This document shows, in pieces, positions 24,080 to 32,240 of a stretch of DNA of 34,135 nucleotides. Origin of the DNA: an uncultured Eubacteriales bacterium (lineage in GTDB: Bacteria > Bacillota > Clostridia > Oscillospirales > Acutalibacteraceae). The position numbers were made by a program, and so were the translations under genes. The notes under the pieces are model-generated. The model was not told the DNA's origin and searched no databases. It worked only from the letters and a program-made list of their open reading frames with translations. The DNA lies in contig CAKUBN010000021.1 of NCBI GenBank assembly GCA_934643185.1, positions 1 to 34,135 of the forward strand, given 5' to 3'. Position 1 is the first letter of the stretch; every line of letters begins with the position of its first letter.

Positions 24080-25132
24080 ATGGAACTCACACATGGCGGC
24101 GACTGGGCCGGTTATCGCGCAAAGTTCGGGCACGACGCGCTCGATTTTTCCGCAAACGTCAGCCCGCTCGGCTTGCCCACGGGTGTCGCACAGGCCATCC
24201 TAAACGCATTGCCCACCGCAGACCGCTACCCCGACCCACTTTGCAGAGATCTGCGCCAAAAGCTTTCCGCAAGCGAAAACGTGCCCGCCGCGCAGATCCT
24301 CTGCGGCAACGGCGCCGCAGACCTGATTTTTCGGCTCGTGCTCGCGAAAAAGCCGCGCCGCGCATTACTACCCGCGCCGACCTTTGCAGAGTACGCGTCC
24401 GCGCTCAAAACCGTCGGGTGCGAAGTGGAATACGTTTTCTTAAAAGAAGAAAACGATTTTAAGCTCACCGAAGATTTTCTCTCTGCCCTCGATGAGACTA
24501 TCGACATGGTGTTCTTATGTCAACCCAATAACCCCACCGGGCAGATCACAACGCCGGGTTTCCTCGAGAAATTCCTGCGCAAATGCAGGGCATGTCACAC
24601 CACACCCGTCATCGACGAGTGCTTTTTAGAGTTTCTCCCGGAGCACGAAACGCTGACCGCAAAGCGCTTTTTAAACGAATTCCCCGAGCTCGTCATCTTA
24701 AAAGCTTTCACAAAGCTATACGCCATGGCGGGCGTGCGGCTCGGCTACGCGATCAGCGGTGACGAAAATCTGCTGCAAGCCATGCAAAACGCCGGTCAGC
24801 CGTGGGCAGTCTCGTCGCTCGCACAGGCGGCGGGCATCGCGGCGTTAGACGAAACCGAGTATGCCGACCGCGTGCGGGCACTTATCGAAAGGGAGCGCCC
24901 CAAAATGGTCGCATCCCTGCGGTCGCTTGGTTTGCGCGTCTTAGACGGAAAAGCAAACTTCCTGTTGTTCAAAGCGCCGGAGGATTTCGGCGAACAACTA
25001 AAAGAAAACGGCGCGGTCGTGCGCAGCTGTGCAAATTACCCGGGGCTCGATAACACCTGGTACCGCACCGCCGTGCGCACGCCGGAAGAAAACGAAAAGC
25101 TCTTAAAAATCATGCGGGAGGTGCTGAAATGA
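24080..25132 (+). CDS. cobD: L-threonine-O-3-phosphate decarboxylase CobD
   Basis: A 350-residue class-I/II PLP enzyme related to histidinol-phosphate aminotransferase. It makes the aminopropanol phosphate linker used by CbiB, the gene just upstream. Seen: HGGDWAGY, DFSANVSPLGLP (CobD-type NxNPLG opening), QPNNPTGQ, DECFLEF with the PLP aspartate, and the Schiff-base lysine in KAFTKLYAMAGVRLGY. A GGGGGAGAG site precedes the ATG, 13 bp after cbiB, the largest gap in the cbi/cob part. Neighbours separate it from hisC. The stop overlaps cbiP (ATGA). Confidence 0.94.
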   Translation: MELTHGGDWAGYRAKFGHDALDFSANVSPLGLPTGVAQAILNALPTADRYPDPLCRDLRQKLSASENVPAAQILCGNGAADLIFRLVLAKKPRRALLPAPTFAEYASALKTVGCEVEYVFLKEENDFKLTEDFLSALDETIDMVFLCQPNNPTGQITTPGFLEKFLRKCRACHTTPVIDECFLEFLPEHETLTAKRFLNEFPELVILKAFTKLYAMAGVRLGYAISGDENLLQAMQNAGQPWAVSSLAQAAGIAALDETEYADRVRALIERERPKMVASLRSLGLRVLDGKANFLLFKAPEDFGEQLKENGAVVRSCANYPGLDNTWYRTAVRTPEENEKLLKIMREVLK

Positions 25133-26640
25133 GCGAAAACAAAAAAGCCAAGTGCATTATGGTGCAGGGCACGATGAGCGGCGCGGGCAAAAGCCTGCTG
25201 TGCGCGGCGCTGTGCCGCATTTTCGCGCAGGATGGCCTGCGTACCGCGCCGTTTAAAAGCCAGAATATGGCGCTGAACAGCTTCGTCACGCGCGACGGCT
25301 TAGAGATGGGCCGCGCGCAGGTGGTGCAGGCACAGGCCGCGGGCGTGGAGCCGGACGTGCGCATGAATCCCATTTTGTTAAAGCCGAGCAGCGATGTGGG
25401 CAGCCAGGTCATCGTAAACGGCGAAGTGCGCGGCCAGATGAAAGCCTCGCAGTATTTCAAAATGAAAAAATCGCTCATCCCGGATATTATGGCGGCCTAC
25501 AACAGCCTTGCCGAAGATTTTGACGTCATCGTCATCGAGGGCGCAGGCAGCCCGGCGGAGATCAATTTAAAAGCCGACGACATCGTCAATATGGGTCTCG
25601 CAAAGCTCGTCGATGCCCCGGTTCTGCTCGTCGGCGATATCGACCGCGGCGGCGTGTTCGCACAGCTTTTCGGCACCGTAGAGCTGCTGGAGCCCGACGA
25701 GCGCGCCCGCATCAAGGGACTCGTCATCAATAAGTTCCGCGGCGATGTCGAAATTCTCCGCCCCGGCCTTTCCATGCTCGAAGACAAAACACACCTGCCC
25801 GTTTTGGGCGTTGTGCCATATCTGCACGTCGATATCGAAGACGAAGACTCCCTCTCCGAGCGCCTTGAGAAAAAAGACGCCGTGCGTCCGCTGGACATCG
25901 CTGTCATCCGCCTGCCGCATATCTCAAATTTTACGGATTTCATGGTGCTCGAGCAGCACCCGCTTATGGATGTACGCTACGTGCAGAACACCCGCGAGCT
26001 CGGCGCGCCCGACCTCGTGATCTTGCCCGGCACGAAAAACACGGTCGATGATCTTCTCTGGCTGCGTCAATCGGGACTTGAGGCCGTCCTTTTGAAGCTC
26101 GCCGCAAAAAACACGCCGGTGTTCGGCGTCTGCGGCGGCTACCAGATGCTCGGCGAGACGCTGCACGACCCCGACGGCACCGAAAGCGGCCGCCCGCAGA
26201 CCGTACGCGGCCTGAACTTATTGCCGACCGAAACGACGTTTTGCGCCGAAAAACACCGCGCACAGGTCACGGGCGAAGTCATCGCCGCACCGTTTGCGAG
26301 GGCATCGCTCATCGGTTACGAGATCCACACCGGCAATACTGTCGTGCACGGCGCGCCGTTCTGCACGCACGCAGACGGCACAAAAGAGGGCTGTGTCAGG
26401 GAAAATGTCTTCGGCACATACTTGCACGGCCTCTTTGACAGCGGCGAGCTGACCGAAAAGCTTGCGGAATACCTCTGCGCGCGCAAGGGGATAGATCCCG
26501 CAGCCGCCGCGCCTGTTTCCATGGAGGAATACCGCCGCGAGCAGCTTGATATCTTAGCCGACGGCGTGCGCAATAGCCTCGATATGGACGCCGTGTACCG
26601 CGCCATGGGCATGGAAAACCCGAGGAGGTGCAGCGTATGA
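25129..26640 (+). CDS. cbiP: Cobyric acid synthase CbiP/CobQ
   Basis: A 503-residue ATP- and glutamine-dependent enzyme that amidates the b, d, e and g side chains of adenosylcobyrinate diamide. The N-terminal P-loop domain opens MVQGTMSGAGKSLL and FKSQNMALNSFVT, followed by EGAGSPAEINL and GDIDRGGVFAQ. The C-terminal glutaminase domain has LPGTKNT, the catalytic Cys in VFGVCGGYQMLGE and His in GTYLHGLFDS. Length is normal (~490-510). The start overlaps cobD and the stop overlaps cbiC, both by ATGA. Confidence 0.97.
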   Translation: MSENKKAKCIMVQGTMSGAGKSLLCAALCRIFAQDGLRTAPFKSQNMALNSFVTRDGLEMGRAQVVQAQAAGVEPDVRMNPILLKPSSDVGSQVIVNGEVRGQMKASQYFKMKKSLIPDIMAAYNSLAEDFDVIVIEGAGSPAEINLKADDIVNMGLAKLVDAPVLLVGDIDRGGVFAQLFGTVELLEPDERARIKGLVINKFRGDVEILRPGLSMLEDKTHLPVLGVVPYLHVDIEDEDSLSERLEKKDAVRPLDIAVIRLPHISNFTDFMVLEQHPLMDVRYVQNTRELGAPDLVILPGTKNTVDDLLWLRQSGLEAVLLKLAAKNTPVFGVCGGYQMLGETLHDPDGTESGRPQTVRGLNLLPTETTFCAEKHRAQVTGEVIAAPFARASLIGYEIHTGNTVVHGAPFCTHADGTKEGCVRENVFGTYLHGLFDSGELTEKLAEYLCARKGIDPAAAAPVSMEEYRREQLDILADGVRNSLDMDAVYRAMGMENPRRCSV

Positions 26641-27308
26641 TCCCGCAGCATCACCTGCCCGCCGACATCGAGCGTACCAGCATGCAGATCATCACAAGGG
26701 AGCTCGAAGAAAAGCAGATTCAAATACCGCCGGAAAACGCCGCCGTCGTCAAGCGCGTCATCCACACCACGGCGGATTTCGAGTATGCCGAAACGCTGCA
26801 TTTCACCGAAAACGCCGTGCAGAAAGCCATAGAAGCGCTGCATAACGGCGCGACGATCATCACCGATACGAACATGGCGCTCGCAGGTGTTTCTAAGCCC
26901 GGCCTTAAAAAGCTGAATGGAGAAGCCCTCTGCTTCATGGCAGACCCCGCCGTCGCCCAAAGCGCAAAAGAAAACGGCACCACGCGCGCCGTTGCCGCCG
27001 TGCACAAGGCCGCCAAAGAATACCCCGGTGCGATTTTGGCGGTCGGCAATGCACCCACCGCGCTGTTCGCCATCGCCGAGGAGATCGAAAACGGCCTGCG
27101 CCCCGCACTCGTCGTTGGCGTGCCGGTCGGCTTTGTAAACGTCGTCGAAAGCAAAGAACACATTTTCGATGTGTGCGAAAAGTACCACGTTCCCGCCATC
27201 GTCGCGTTCGGGCGCAAGGGCGGCAGCACCGTCGCCGCCGCCGTCTGCAACGCGCTCATATACACCGCGTCCGAAATGTTAGACCCCACCGCGCGCGGCT
27301 GGAAATAA
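26637..27308 (+). CDS. cbiC: Cobalt-precorrin-8 methylmutase CbiC
   Basis: A 223-residue enzyme that moves the C11 methyl to C12, giving cobyrinate. The catalytic His is in RVIHTTADFEYAETLHF, followed by GATIITDTNMALAGVSK and the ILAVGNAPTALFAI and VGVPVGFVNVVESKE blocks. The ATG at 26637 follows GAGGAGG; a GTG nine bases earlier is inside that site region. It is the last gene of the block, far from the other ring-methylation genes. No hairpin with a T-run follows before the polyamine promoter, so read-through into the next leader is possible. Confidence 0.95.
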   Translation: MIPQHHLPADIERTSMQIITRELEEKQIQIPPENAAVVKRVIHTTADFEYAETLHFTENAVQKAIEALHNGATIITDTNMALAGVSKPGLKKLNGEALCFMADPAVAQSAKENGTTRAVAAVHKAAKEYPGAILAVGNAPTALFAIAEEIENGLRPALVVGVPVGFVNVVESKEHIFDVCEKYHVPAIVAFGRKGGSTVAAAVCNALIYTASEMLDPTARGWK

Positions 27309-27328
27309 AGGCGGCTTAAAATTTTTTA

Positions 27329-27357
27329 TTGACACTTTTTTTCGTTTATGGTATACT
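27329..27357 (+). promoter_or_regulatory. Promoter of the polyamine operon
   Basis: Consensus -35 TTGACA (27329-27334), exactly 17 bases, then -10 TATACT (27352-27357). Transcription would begin near 27364, about 390 nt before the arginine decarboxylase ATG. This is one of the strongest sigma-A-type matches in the window. Confidence 0.9.
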
Positions 27358-27363
27358 CATGTC

Positions 27364-27680
27364 GATTTTGAAAGACGATATGAGCTGTAAGAGTTTTTCA
27401 AAGCAATTTTTACTTTTGGACCGCCCGCTTCGGGCTAAGGCCATACGGACAGCCGGGTCCACTGCCGACCGGCAGCTTCGGCTGCCTTATTGACTGAGTT
27501 AAAAAGCTCAGATTTTATAAGATGGTTCCTTTGCAACCATGAAATTGCGCTAAAGCGCAGACTTGTGAAACGTCAATAAGAGTAGTAAAAGTATAATTGC
27601 TATATAGACTCTGAAACGCTCCGCTTTTGGGTAGACCGTGTTTTGTGGAAAAACGCGCGCGCCGAAAAATAAGAGATTTA
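27364..27680 (+). ncRNA. Structured leader RNA of the polyamine operon (class not recognised)
   Basis: The leader has many exact helices: GGACC/GGTCC (27418-27422 with 27456-27460) enclosing GCCCG/CGGGC; GGCAGC-TTCG-GCTGCC (27471-27486), a cUUCGg tetraloop; an 8-bp closing stem TTATTGAC/GTCAATAA (27487-27494 with 27572-27579) around three hairpins at 27495-27510, 27522-27540 and 27546-27559; and CGTGTTTT/AAAACGCG (27637-27644 with 27650-27657). No convincing open reading frame begins after the predicted start. With the promoter and the terminator that follows it, it could be a riboswitch-type attenuator or a stand-alone ~360-nt RNA. It does not match tmRNA, RNase P RNA, SRP RNA or the common riboswitch signatures I know. 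Confidence 0.65.
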
Positions 27681-27720
27681 AACGCAAGTTCTGCACCTGT
27701 GTGCCGGGCTTGCGTTTTTT
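27681..27720 (+). terminator. Intrinsic terminator ahead of the arginine decarboxylase gene
   Basis: AACGCAAG (27681-27688) pairs with CTTGCGTT (27709-27716), with an inner GCAC/GTGC helix, followed by TTTTTTGTTTT (from 27715). It lies 33 bp before the gene start, after the structured leader, so it should cut transcription unless the leader prevents it. Confidence 0.85.
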
Positions 27721-27752
27721 GTTTTGCAAAGGGCTTTGAACGGAGGGAAAAG

Positions 27753-29219
27753 ATGAACGAAAATACAAAGCGTATGAAGCTCGACCAGCGCCGCGCGCCG
27801 ATCCACGAGGCGCTCGAAAAGTTCCGCAACATGCGCGTAGTGCCGTTTGATGTGCCGGGCCATAAGCGTGGCCGCGGCAACCCGGAGCTGACCGCCTTTT
27901 TGGGCCAGCAGTGCGTCGGTCTAGATGTCAACAGCATGAAGCCGCTGGATAATCTCTGCCACCCGGTGTCGGTCATTCGGGAAGCGGAGGAGCTTGCCGC
28001 CGATGCATTCGGCGCGGCGCACGCATTTTTAATGGTGGGCGGCACCACAAGCTCCGTGCAGAGCATGGTGCTCACCGCATGTAAGCGCGGCGATGAGATA
28101 ATCCTGCCCCGCAACGTCCACCGCAGCGTGCTGAACGCTCTGGTGCTTTGCGGCGCGGTTCCAGTTTATGTAAACCCGGAAGTCGATCATCGCCTCGGCA
28201 TTTCGCTCGGCATGAAGCGCGAGCAGGTGGCAAAGGCCATCCGCGAGCACCCAAACGCCGTTGCGGTGCTCGTCAATAACCCCACGTATTACGGCATTTG
28301 CAGTGACCTGCGCGCGATCGTACAAATGGCGCACGATGCCGGCATGCTGTGCCTCGCAGACGAAGCGCACGGCACGCACTTTTATTTCGGCGGCGGTCTG
28401 CCGGTGTCCGCCATGGCGGCGGGCGCAGATATGGCAGCCGTCTCCATGCACAAAAGCGGCGGCAGCTTAACGCAGTCGAGCTTATTGCTCATTGGCCCCA
28501 ACGTCCACGCCGGTTATGTGCGGCAGATCATCAACCTCACCCAAACGACCTCCGGTAGCTATCTGCTCATGTCCAGTCTGGATATTTCCCGCCGCAATTT
28601 GGCGCTGCGCGGCCGTCAGGTGTTCCATCAGGTCGCCGATATGGCCGAGTACGCCCGCGAGGAGATCAACGCCGTCGGCGGCTACTACGCGTTCGGCAAG
28701 GAGCTTTGCAACGGCAACTCCGTGTTCGATTTCGATACGACAAAGCTCAGCGTCCACACGCTCGACATCGGTCTTGCTGGCATCGAGGTCTACGACATCC
28801 TGCGCGACGAATACGACATCCAGATCGAGTTCGGCGACATCGGCAACATCCTCGCATACCTCTCCATCGGCGACCGCCCGCAGGAGGTGGAGCGCCTTGT
28901 CAGCGCCCTCGCCGAGATCAAGCGCCGGTACAGCACAGACGGCGCAGGTCTTTTGAGCCAGGAATACATCGACCCCGAGGTTGCCGCCAGTCCGCAGGAG
29001 GCGTTCTACGCGCCGAAAAAGAGCCTGCCGCTTCGCGAAACAGAGGGCATGGTGTGCAGCGAGTTCGTCATGTGCTACCCGCCGGGCATCCCGATCTTGG
29101 CGCCGGGCGAGCGCATCACGGCGGAGATCCTCGATTACATCGAATACGCCAAAGCAAAAGGCTGCAGCATGACCGGCCCGGAGGATCCCGATATTCTCCG
29201 CCTGAACGTGCTTGCATAA
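27753..29219 (+). CDS. speA: Orn/Lys/Arg decarboxylase family, probable arginine decarboxylase SpeA
   Basis: A 488-residue fold-I PLP decarboxylase of the short Gram-positive SpeA type (~490 residues, without the wing domain of E. coli inducible forms). Seen: FDVPGHKRGRGNPEL (32-46), VGGTTSSVQ, NVHRSVLNAL, the PLP Asp203 in ADEAHGTHF and the Schiff-base Lys234 in SMHKSGGSLTQSS. The ATG at 27753 follows GGAGGG. The frame is open further upstream, but that passes through the terminator. The agmatinase gene downstream makes arginine the most likely substrate (arginine to agmatine); lysine or ornithine cannot be excluded from sequence alone. Confidence 0.92.
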   Translation: MNENTKRMKLDQRRAPIHEALEKFRNMRVVPFDVPGHKRGRGNPELTAFLGQQCVGLDVNSMKPLDNLCHPVSVIREAEELAADAFGAAHAFLMVGGTTSSVQSMVLTACKRGDEIILPRNVHRSVLNALVLCGAVPVYVNPEVDHRLGISLGMKREQVAKAIREHPNAVAVLVNNPTYYGICSDLRAIVQMAHDAGMLCLADEAHGTHFYFGGGLPVSAMAAGADMAAVSMHKSGGSLTQSSLLLIGPNVHAGYVRQIINLTQTTSGSYLLMSSLDISRRNLALRGRQVFHQVADMAEYAREEINAVGGYYAFGKELCNGNSVFDFDTTKLSVHTLDIGLAGIEVYDILRDEYDIQIEFGDIGNILAYLSIGDRPQEVERLVSALAEIKRRYSTDGAGLLSQEYIDPEVAASPQEAFYAPKKSLPLRETEGMVCSEFVMCYPPGIPILAPGERITAEILDYIEYAKAKGCSMTGPEDPDILRLNVLA

Positions 29220-29231
29220 GGAGGGACAAAA

Positions 29232-30089
29232 ATGGAAATGTGGTTTTCGGAATTTCACACGCCGGATGTCAAGCACAGCATCCGTGTGGACCGCCAGTTA
29301 TATTCAAAGCAAAGCGCCTATCAGCGCATCGATATTTTTGAAACGCCGGAGTTCGGCCGCGTGCTGACGCTGGACGGCAATGTCATGCTCACGGAGCGCG
29401 ACGAGTTTATCTACGACGAAATGATCACCCATGTGCCGATGTCCGTGCACCGCAATGCAAAGGACATTCTCGTCATCGGCGCGGGCGACGGCGGCGTTGT
29501 GCGCGAGCTGACCCGCTACGACCGCGTAGAGCGCATCGACCTCGTCGAGATGGACCCGCAGGTCATCGAGGCCTGCCGCGCCTACCTGCCGAGCAACGCC
29601 TGCCGCATGGACGACCGCCGTGTACATATCTACTACGAAAACGCGCTGAAGTTCATTCGCAAGTGTGAAGATGAGTACGACCTCATCATCGTCGATTCCT
29701 CCGACCCGTTCGGCCCGTCCGAGGGGCTTTTCACCCGCGAATTTTACGGAAGCTGCTATAATGCTCTGCGTGAGGACGGCATCATGGTCAACCAGCAGGG
29801 CAGCCCGTTCTACGCGGAGGATGCCACTGCCATGCAGCGCAGCCACCAGCGCATCGCAACGACGTTCCCCATCAGCAAGGTTTATCAGGCGCATATTCCC
29901 ACCTTCGCCGCGGGCTACTGGCTGTTCGGCTTTGCAAGCAAGAAATATCACCCAATCAACGACCTTGACGCCAACCAGTGGAACGCGCTCAATATGCGCA
30001 CGCGCTATTACACCACGCGTCTGCATGTCGGCGCATTTTATCTGCCGGCATTTTTGGAAGAAATGCTGCGGGAAGTGGAGGAAAAATAA
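29232..30089 (+). CDS. speE: Spermidine synthase (aminopropyltransferase) SpeE
   Basis: A 285-residue aminopropyltransferase with an N-terminal beta domain (MWFSEFHTPDVKHSIRV) and a Rossmann domain containing VIGAGDGGVVREL (about 77-89), the DLVEMDP acidic strand and the catalytic-loop DSSDPFGPSEGLF. It moves aminopropyl from decarboxylated SAM to putrescine. The start ATG follows AAGGAGGGAC, 12 bp after speA, and the stop overlaps speB by one base. No SAM decarboxylase (speD) gene is in the window, which is odd because the same operon also carries the SAM-independent route; another amine acceptor is possible. Confidence 0.92.
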   Translation: MEMWFSEFHTPDVKHSIRVDRQLYSKQSAYQRIDIFETPEFGRVLTLDGNVMLTERDEFIYDEMITHVPMSVHRNAKDILVIGAGDGGVVRELTRYDRVERIDLVEMDPQVIEACRAYLPSNACRMDDRRVHIYYENALKFIRKCEDEYDLIIVDSSDPFGPSEGLFTREFYGSCYNALREDGIMVNQQGSPFYAEDATAMQRSHQRIATTFPISKVYQAHIPTFAAGYWLFGFASKKYHPINDLDANQWNALNMRTRYYTTRLHVGAFYLPAFLEEMLREVEEK

Positions 30090-30946
30090 TGCTGCACCAG
30101 AATATTGAAACTTTCATCGGCTGCGAAAGCAGCTACGCGGATGCCGATATCGTTTTGTACGGCGCGCCGTTCGATTCTACCACAAGCTACCGCCCCGGCG
30201 CACGGTTCGGCCCCGCCGCCATGCGTCACGAAAGCTACGGCCTCGAGACATACAGCCCGTATCAGGATAAAGATTTAACCGACATCAAGGTGTTTGACAG
30301 CGGTGATATGGAGCTGTGCTTCGGCTCCAGCGAAAGCGCCCTCAAAGACATCGAAGCGCGCGCGAAAACGATTCTGCAAGACGGCAAATTCCCACTTTTG
30401 CTCGGCGGCGAGCATCTTGTCACGCTCGGCGCTGTTCGTGCGGCGGCGCGTAAATATCCCGCTATGCACATCATTCACTTTGATGCCCACGCCGACCTGC
30501 GTCAGGATTACCTCGGCGCCGAATTAAGCCACGCCTGCGTGCTGCGCCGCTGCCACGACATTCTCGGCGACGGCCGCATTCACCAGTTCTGCATCCGCAG
30601 CGGCGACAGGGAAGAGTTCACATTTGCGAAGACGCACACCGAAATGCATAAGTTCGATTTCTCGGGCCTCGAAGCGCTCACGGCAGAGCTGTGCCGCACG
30701 CAGGTGCCGGTTTACCTCACCATCGATCTCGATTGCCTTGACCCCTCGTGCTTTCCCGGCACCGGCACACCGGAGGCGGGCGGCGTGACGTTCATGCAGC
30801 TATTAAACGCCATTCTCACCGTGTCAAAGACGAACATCATCGGCGCAGATGTCAACGAGTTAGCCCCCATGCTGGACGCAAGCGGCGCTTCCACCGCCAT
30901 GGCCTGCAAAGTCCTGCGCGAGCTCTTATTGGCCTTAAACGTATAA
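30089..30946 (+). CDS. speB: Agmatinase-family ureohydrolase SpeB
   Basis: A 285-residue ureohydrolase that hydrolyses agmatine to putrescine and urea. The binuclear Mn ligands are visible: His109 in GGEHLVT, Asp132/His134/Asp136 in HFDAHADLR, and the two Asp in TIDLDCLDPS. The ATG at 30089 overlaps the speE stop by one base (TAATG); longer in-frame starts lie within speE. Between an arginine decarboxylase and a carboxynorspermidine pair it could act on agmatine or, as known for some lineages using the carboxyaminopropylagmatine route, on aminopropylagmatine. Arginase is unlikely given the speA neighbour. Confidence 0.92.
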   Translation: MLHQNIETFIGCESSYADADIVLYGAPFDSTTSYRPGARFGPAAMRHESYGLETYSPYQDKDLTDIKVFDSGDMELCFGSSESALKDIEARAKTILQDGKFPLLLGGEHLVTLGAVRAAARKYPAMHIIHFDAHADLRQDYLGAELSHACVLRRCHDILGDGRIHQFCIRSGDREEFTFAKTHTEMHKFDFSGLEALTAELCRTQVPVYLTIDLDCLDPSCFPGTGTPEAGGVTFMQLLNAILTVSKTNIIGADVNELAPMLDASGASTAMACKVLRELLLALNV

Positions 30947-30980
30947 ATTATCAAACTAAAAATATAAAAGGAGCATCATC

Positions 30981-32240
30981 ATGAGCAAAGTTCTCGTTAT
31001 CGGCTGCGGCGGCGTAGCTGGTGTCGCCATTTCCAAATGCTGCCAGGTCAGCGAAGTTTTCACCGAGCTGTGCATTGCAAGCCGTACAAAGTCCAAGTGC
31101 GATGCGCTTGCCGCAAAGCTTGCGCCCATCACCAAAACAAAAATCACCACGGCACAGGTCGATGCAGACGACGTGCAGCAGCTTTGTGACCTTATCCAAA
31201 GCTACAAGCCGGATCTCGTCATGAACATTGCCCTGCCGTATCAGGATCTCACCATTATGGATGCCTGCCTCGCCTGCGGTGTTAACTACATGGATACCGC
31301 AAACTACGAGCCGGAGAACACCGATGACCCCGAATGGCGCGCCATTTACGAAAAGCGCTGCAAGGAAGCGGGCTTCTCCGCCTACTTCGATTACAGCTGG
31401 CAGTGGGCATACAAAAAGAAGTTTGAAGAGGCCGGCCTCACCGCACTGCTCGGCTGCGGCTTTGACCCGGGCGTCACGCAGGCGTACTGCGCCTACGCTA
31501 AAAAGCACGAGTTCGATACCATCGATACCATCGATATTCTGGACTGCAACGGCGGCGATCACGGTTATGCGTTTGCGACAAACTTCAATCCGGAGATCAA
31601 CCTGCGCGAGGTTTCTGCGCCCGGCAGCTATTGGGAAAACGGCCACTGGGTCGAAATCCCGGCTATGAGCATTAAGCGCGCGTATACCTTCGATCAGGTT
31701 GGTCAGAAGGACATGTACCTGCTGCACCACGAGGAGATCGAATCCCTCGGCAAAAATCTGCCGGAAGTCAAGCGTATCCGTTTCTTCATGACGTTCGGCC
31801 AGAGCTACCTCGACCACATGCGCTGCCTCGAAGACGTCGGCATGCTTTCCACCACACCGATTCACTACAACGGTCAGGAGATCGTGCCGATCCAGTTTCT
31901 CAAAGCACTTTTGCCGGATCCCGCAAGCCTCGGCCCGCGCACAAAGGGCAAGACGAACATCGGCTGCATCTTCACAGGCAAAAAGGATGGCAAAGAGAAG
32001 ACTTACTACATCTATAATGTCTGTGACCACCAGGAATGCTACCGCGAGGTCGGCAGTCAGGCTATCAGCTACACCACCGGCGTGCCGGCCATGTGCGGCG
32101 CGCTGATGATGCTCACCGGCAAGTGGACAAAGCCCGGCGTCTACACCGTCGAGGAGTTTGACCCGGATCCGTTCCTCGATGCCCTTGATAAATACGGCCT
32201 GCCGCGCAGCGAAAACCACGATCCGGCTTTGGTGGACTGA
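30981..32240 (+). CDS. Carboxynorspermidine/carboxyspermidine dehydrogenase (saccharopine dehydrogenase-like, Lys1 family)
   Basis: A 419-residue NAD(P)H enzyme that condenses L-aspartate beta-semialdehyde with a diamine (putrescine, diaminopropane or agmatine). It opens VLVIGCGGVAGVAISKC (Rossmann GxGGVxG), with ASRTKSKCDAL for NADP, CGVNYMDTANYEPEN and LLGCGFDPGVTQAYCAYAKKH, all typical of CASDH. The ATG follows AAAAGGAGC, 34 bp after speB, and the stop overlaps nspC by one base (TGATG). The partner decarboxylase next door makes saccharopine synthesis unlikely. Confidence 0.93.
   Translation: MSKVLVIGCGGVAGVAISKCCQVSEVFTELCIASRTKSKCDALAAKLAPITKTKITTAQVDADDVQQLCDLIQSYKPDLVMNIALPYQDLTIMDACLACGVNYMDTANYEPENTDDPEWRAIYEKRCKEAGFSAYFDYSWQWAYKKKFEEAGLTALLGCGFDPGVTQAYCAYAKKHEFDTIDTIDILDCNGGDHGYAFATNFNPEINLREVSAPGSYWENGHWVEIPAMSIKRAYTFDQVGQKDMYLLHHEEIESLGKNLPEVKRIRFFMTFGQSYLDHMRCLEDVGMLSTTPIHYNGQEIVPIQFLKALLPDPASLGPRTKGKTNIGCIFTGKKDGKEKTYYIYNVCDHQECYREVGSQAISYTTGVPAMCGALMMLTGKWTKPGVYTVEEFDPDPFLDALDKYGLPRSENHDPALVD

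Noticed and set aside
27359..27493. A leader peptide starting at ATG 27359
   Set aside because: This ATG lies two bases after the -10 box, upstream of the expected transcript start, and has no ribosome site.
27629..27640. T-box-like core GGGTAGACCGTG in the speA leader
   Set aside because: It resembles the T-box antiterminator bulge but lacks one base and the second G, and no stem I specifier loop or the complementary terminator strand was found.
27627..27752. An N-terminal extension of speA starting near 27627
   Set aside because: The frame is open, but it would translate the intrinsic terminator and lacks a ribosome site; the ATG at 27753 has GGAGGG and fits the family length.
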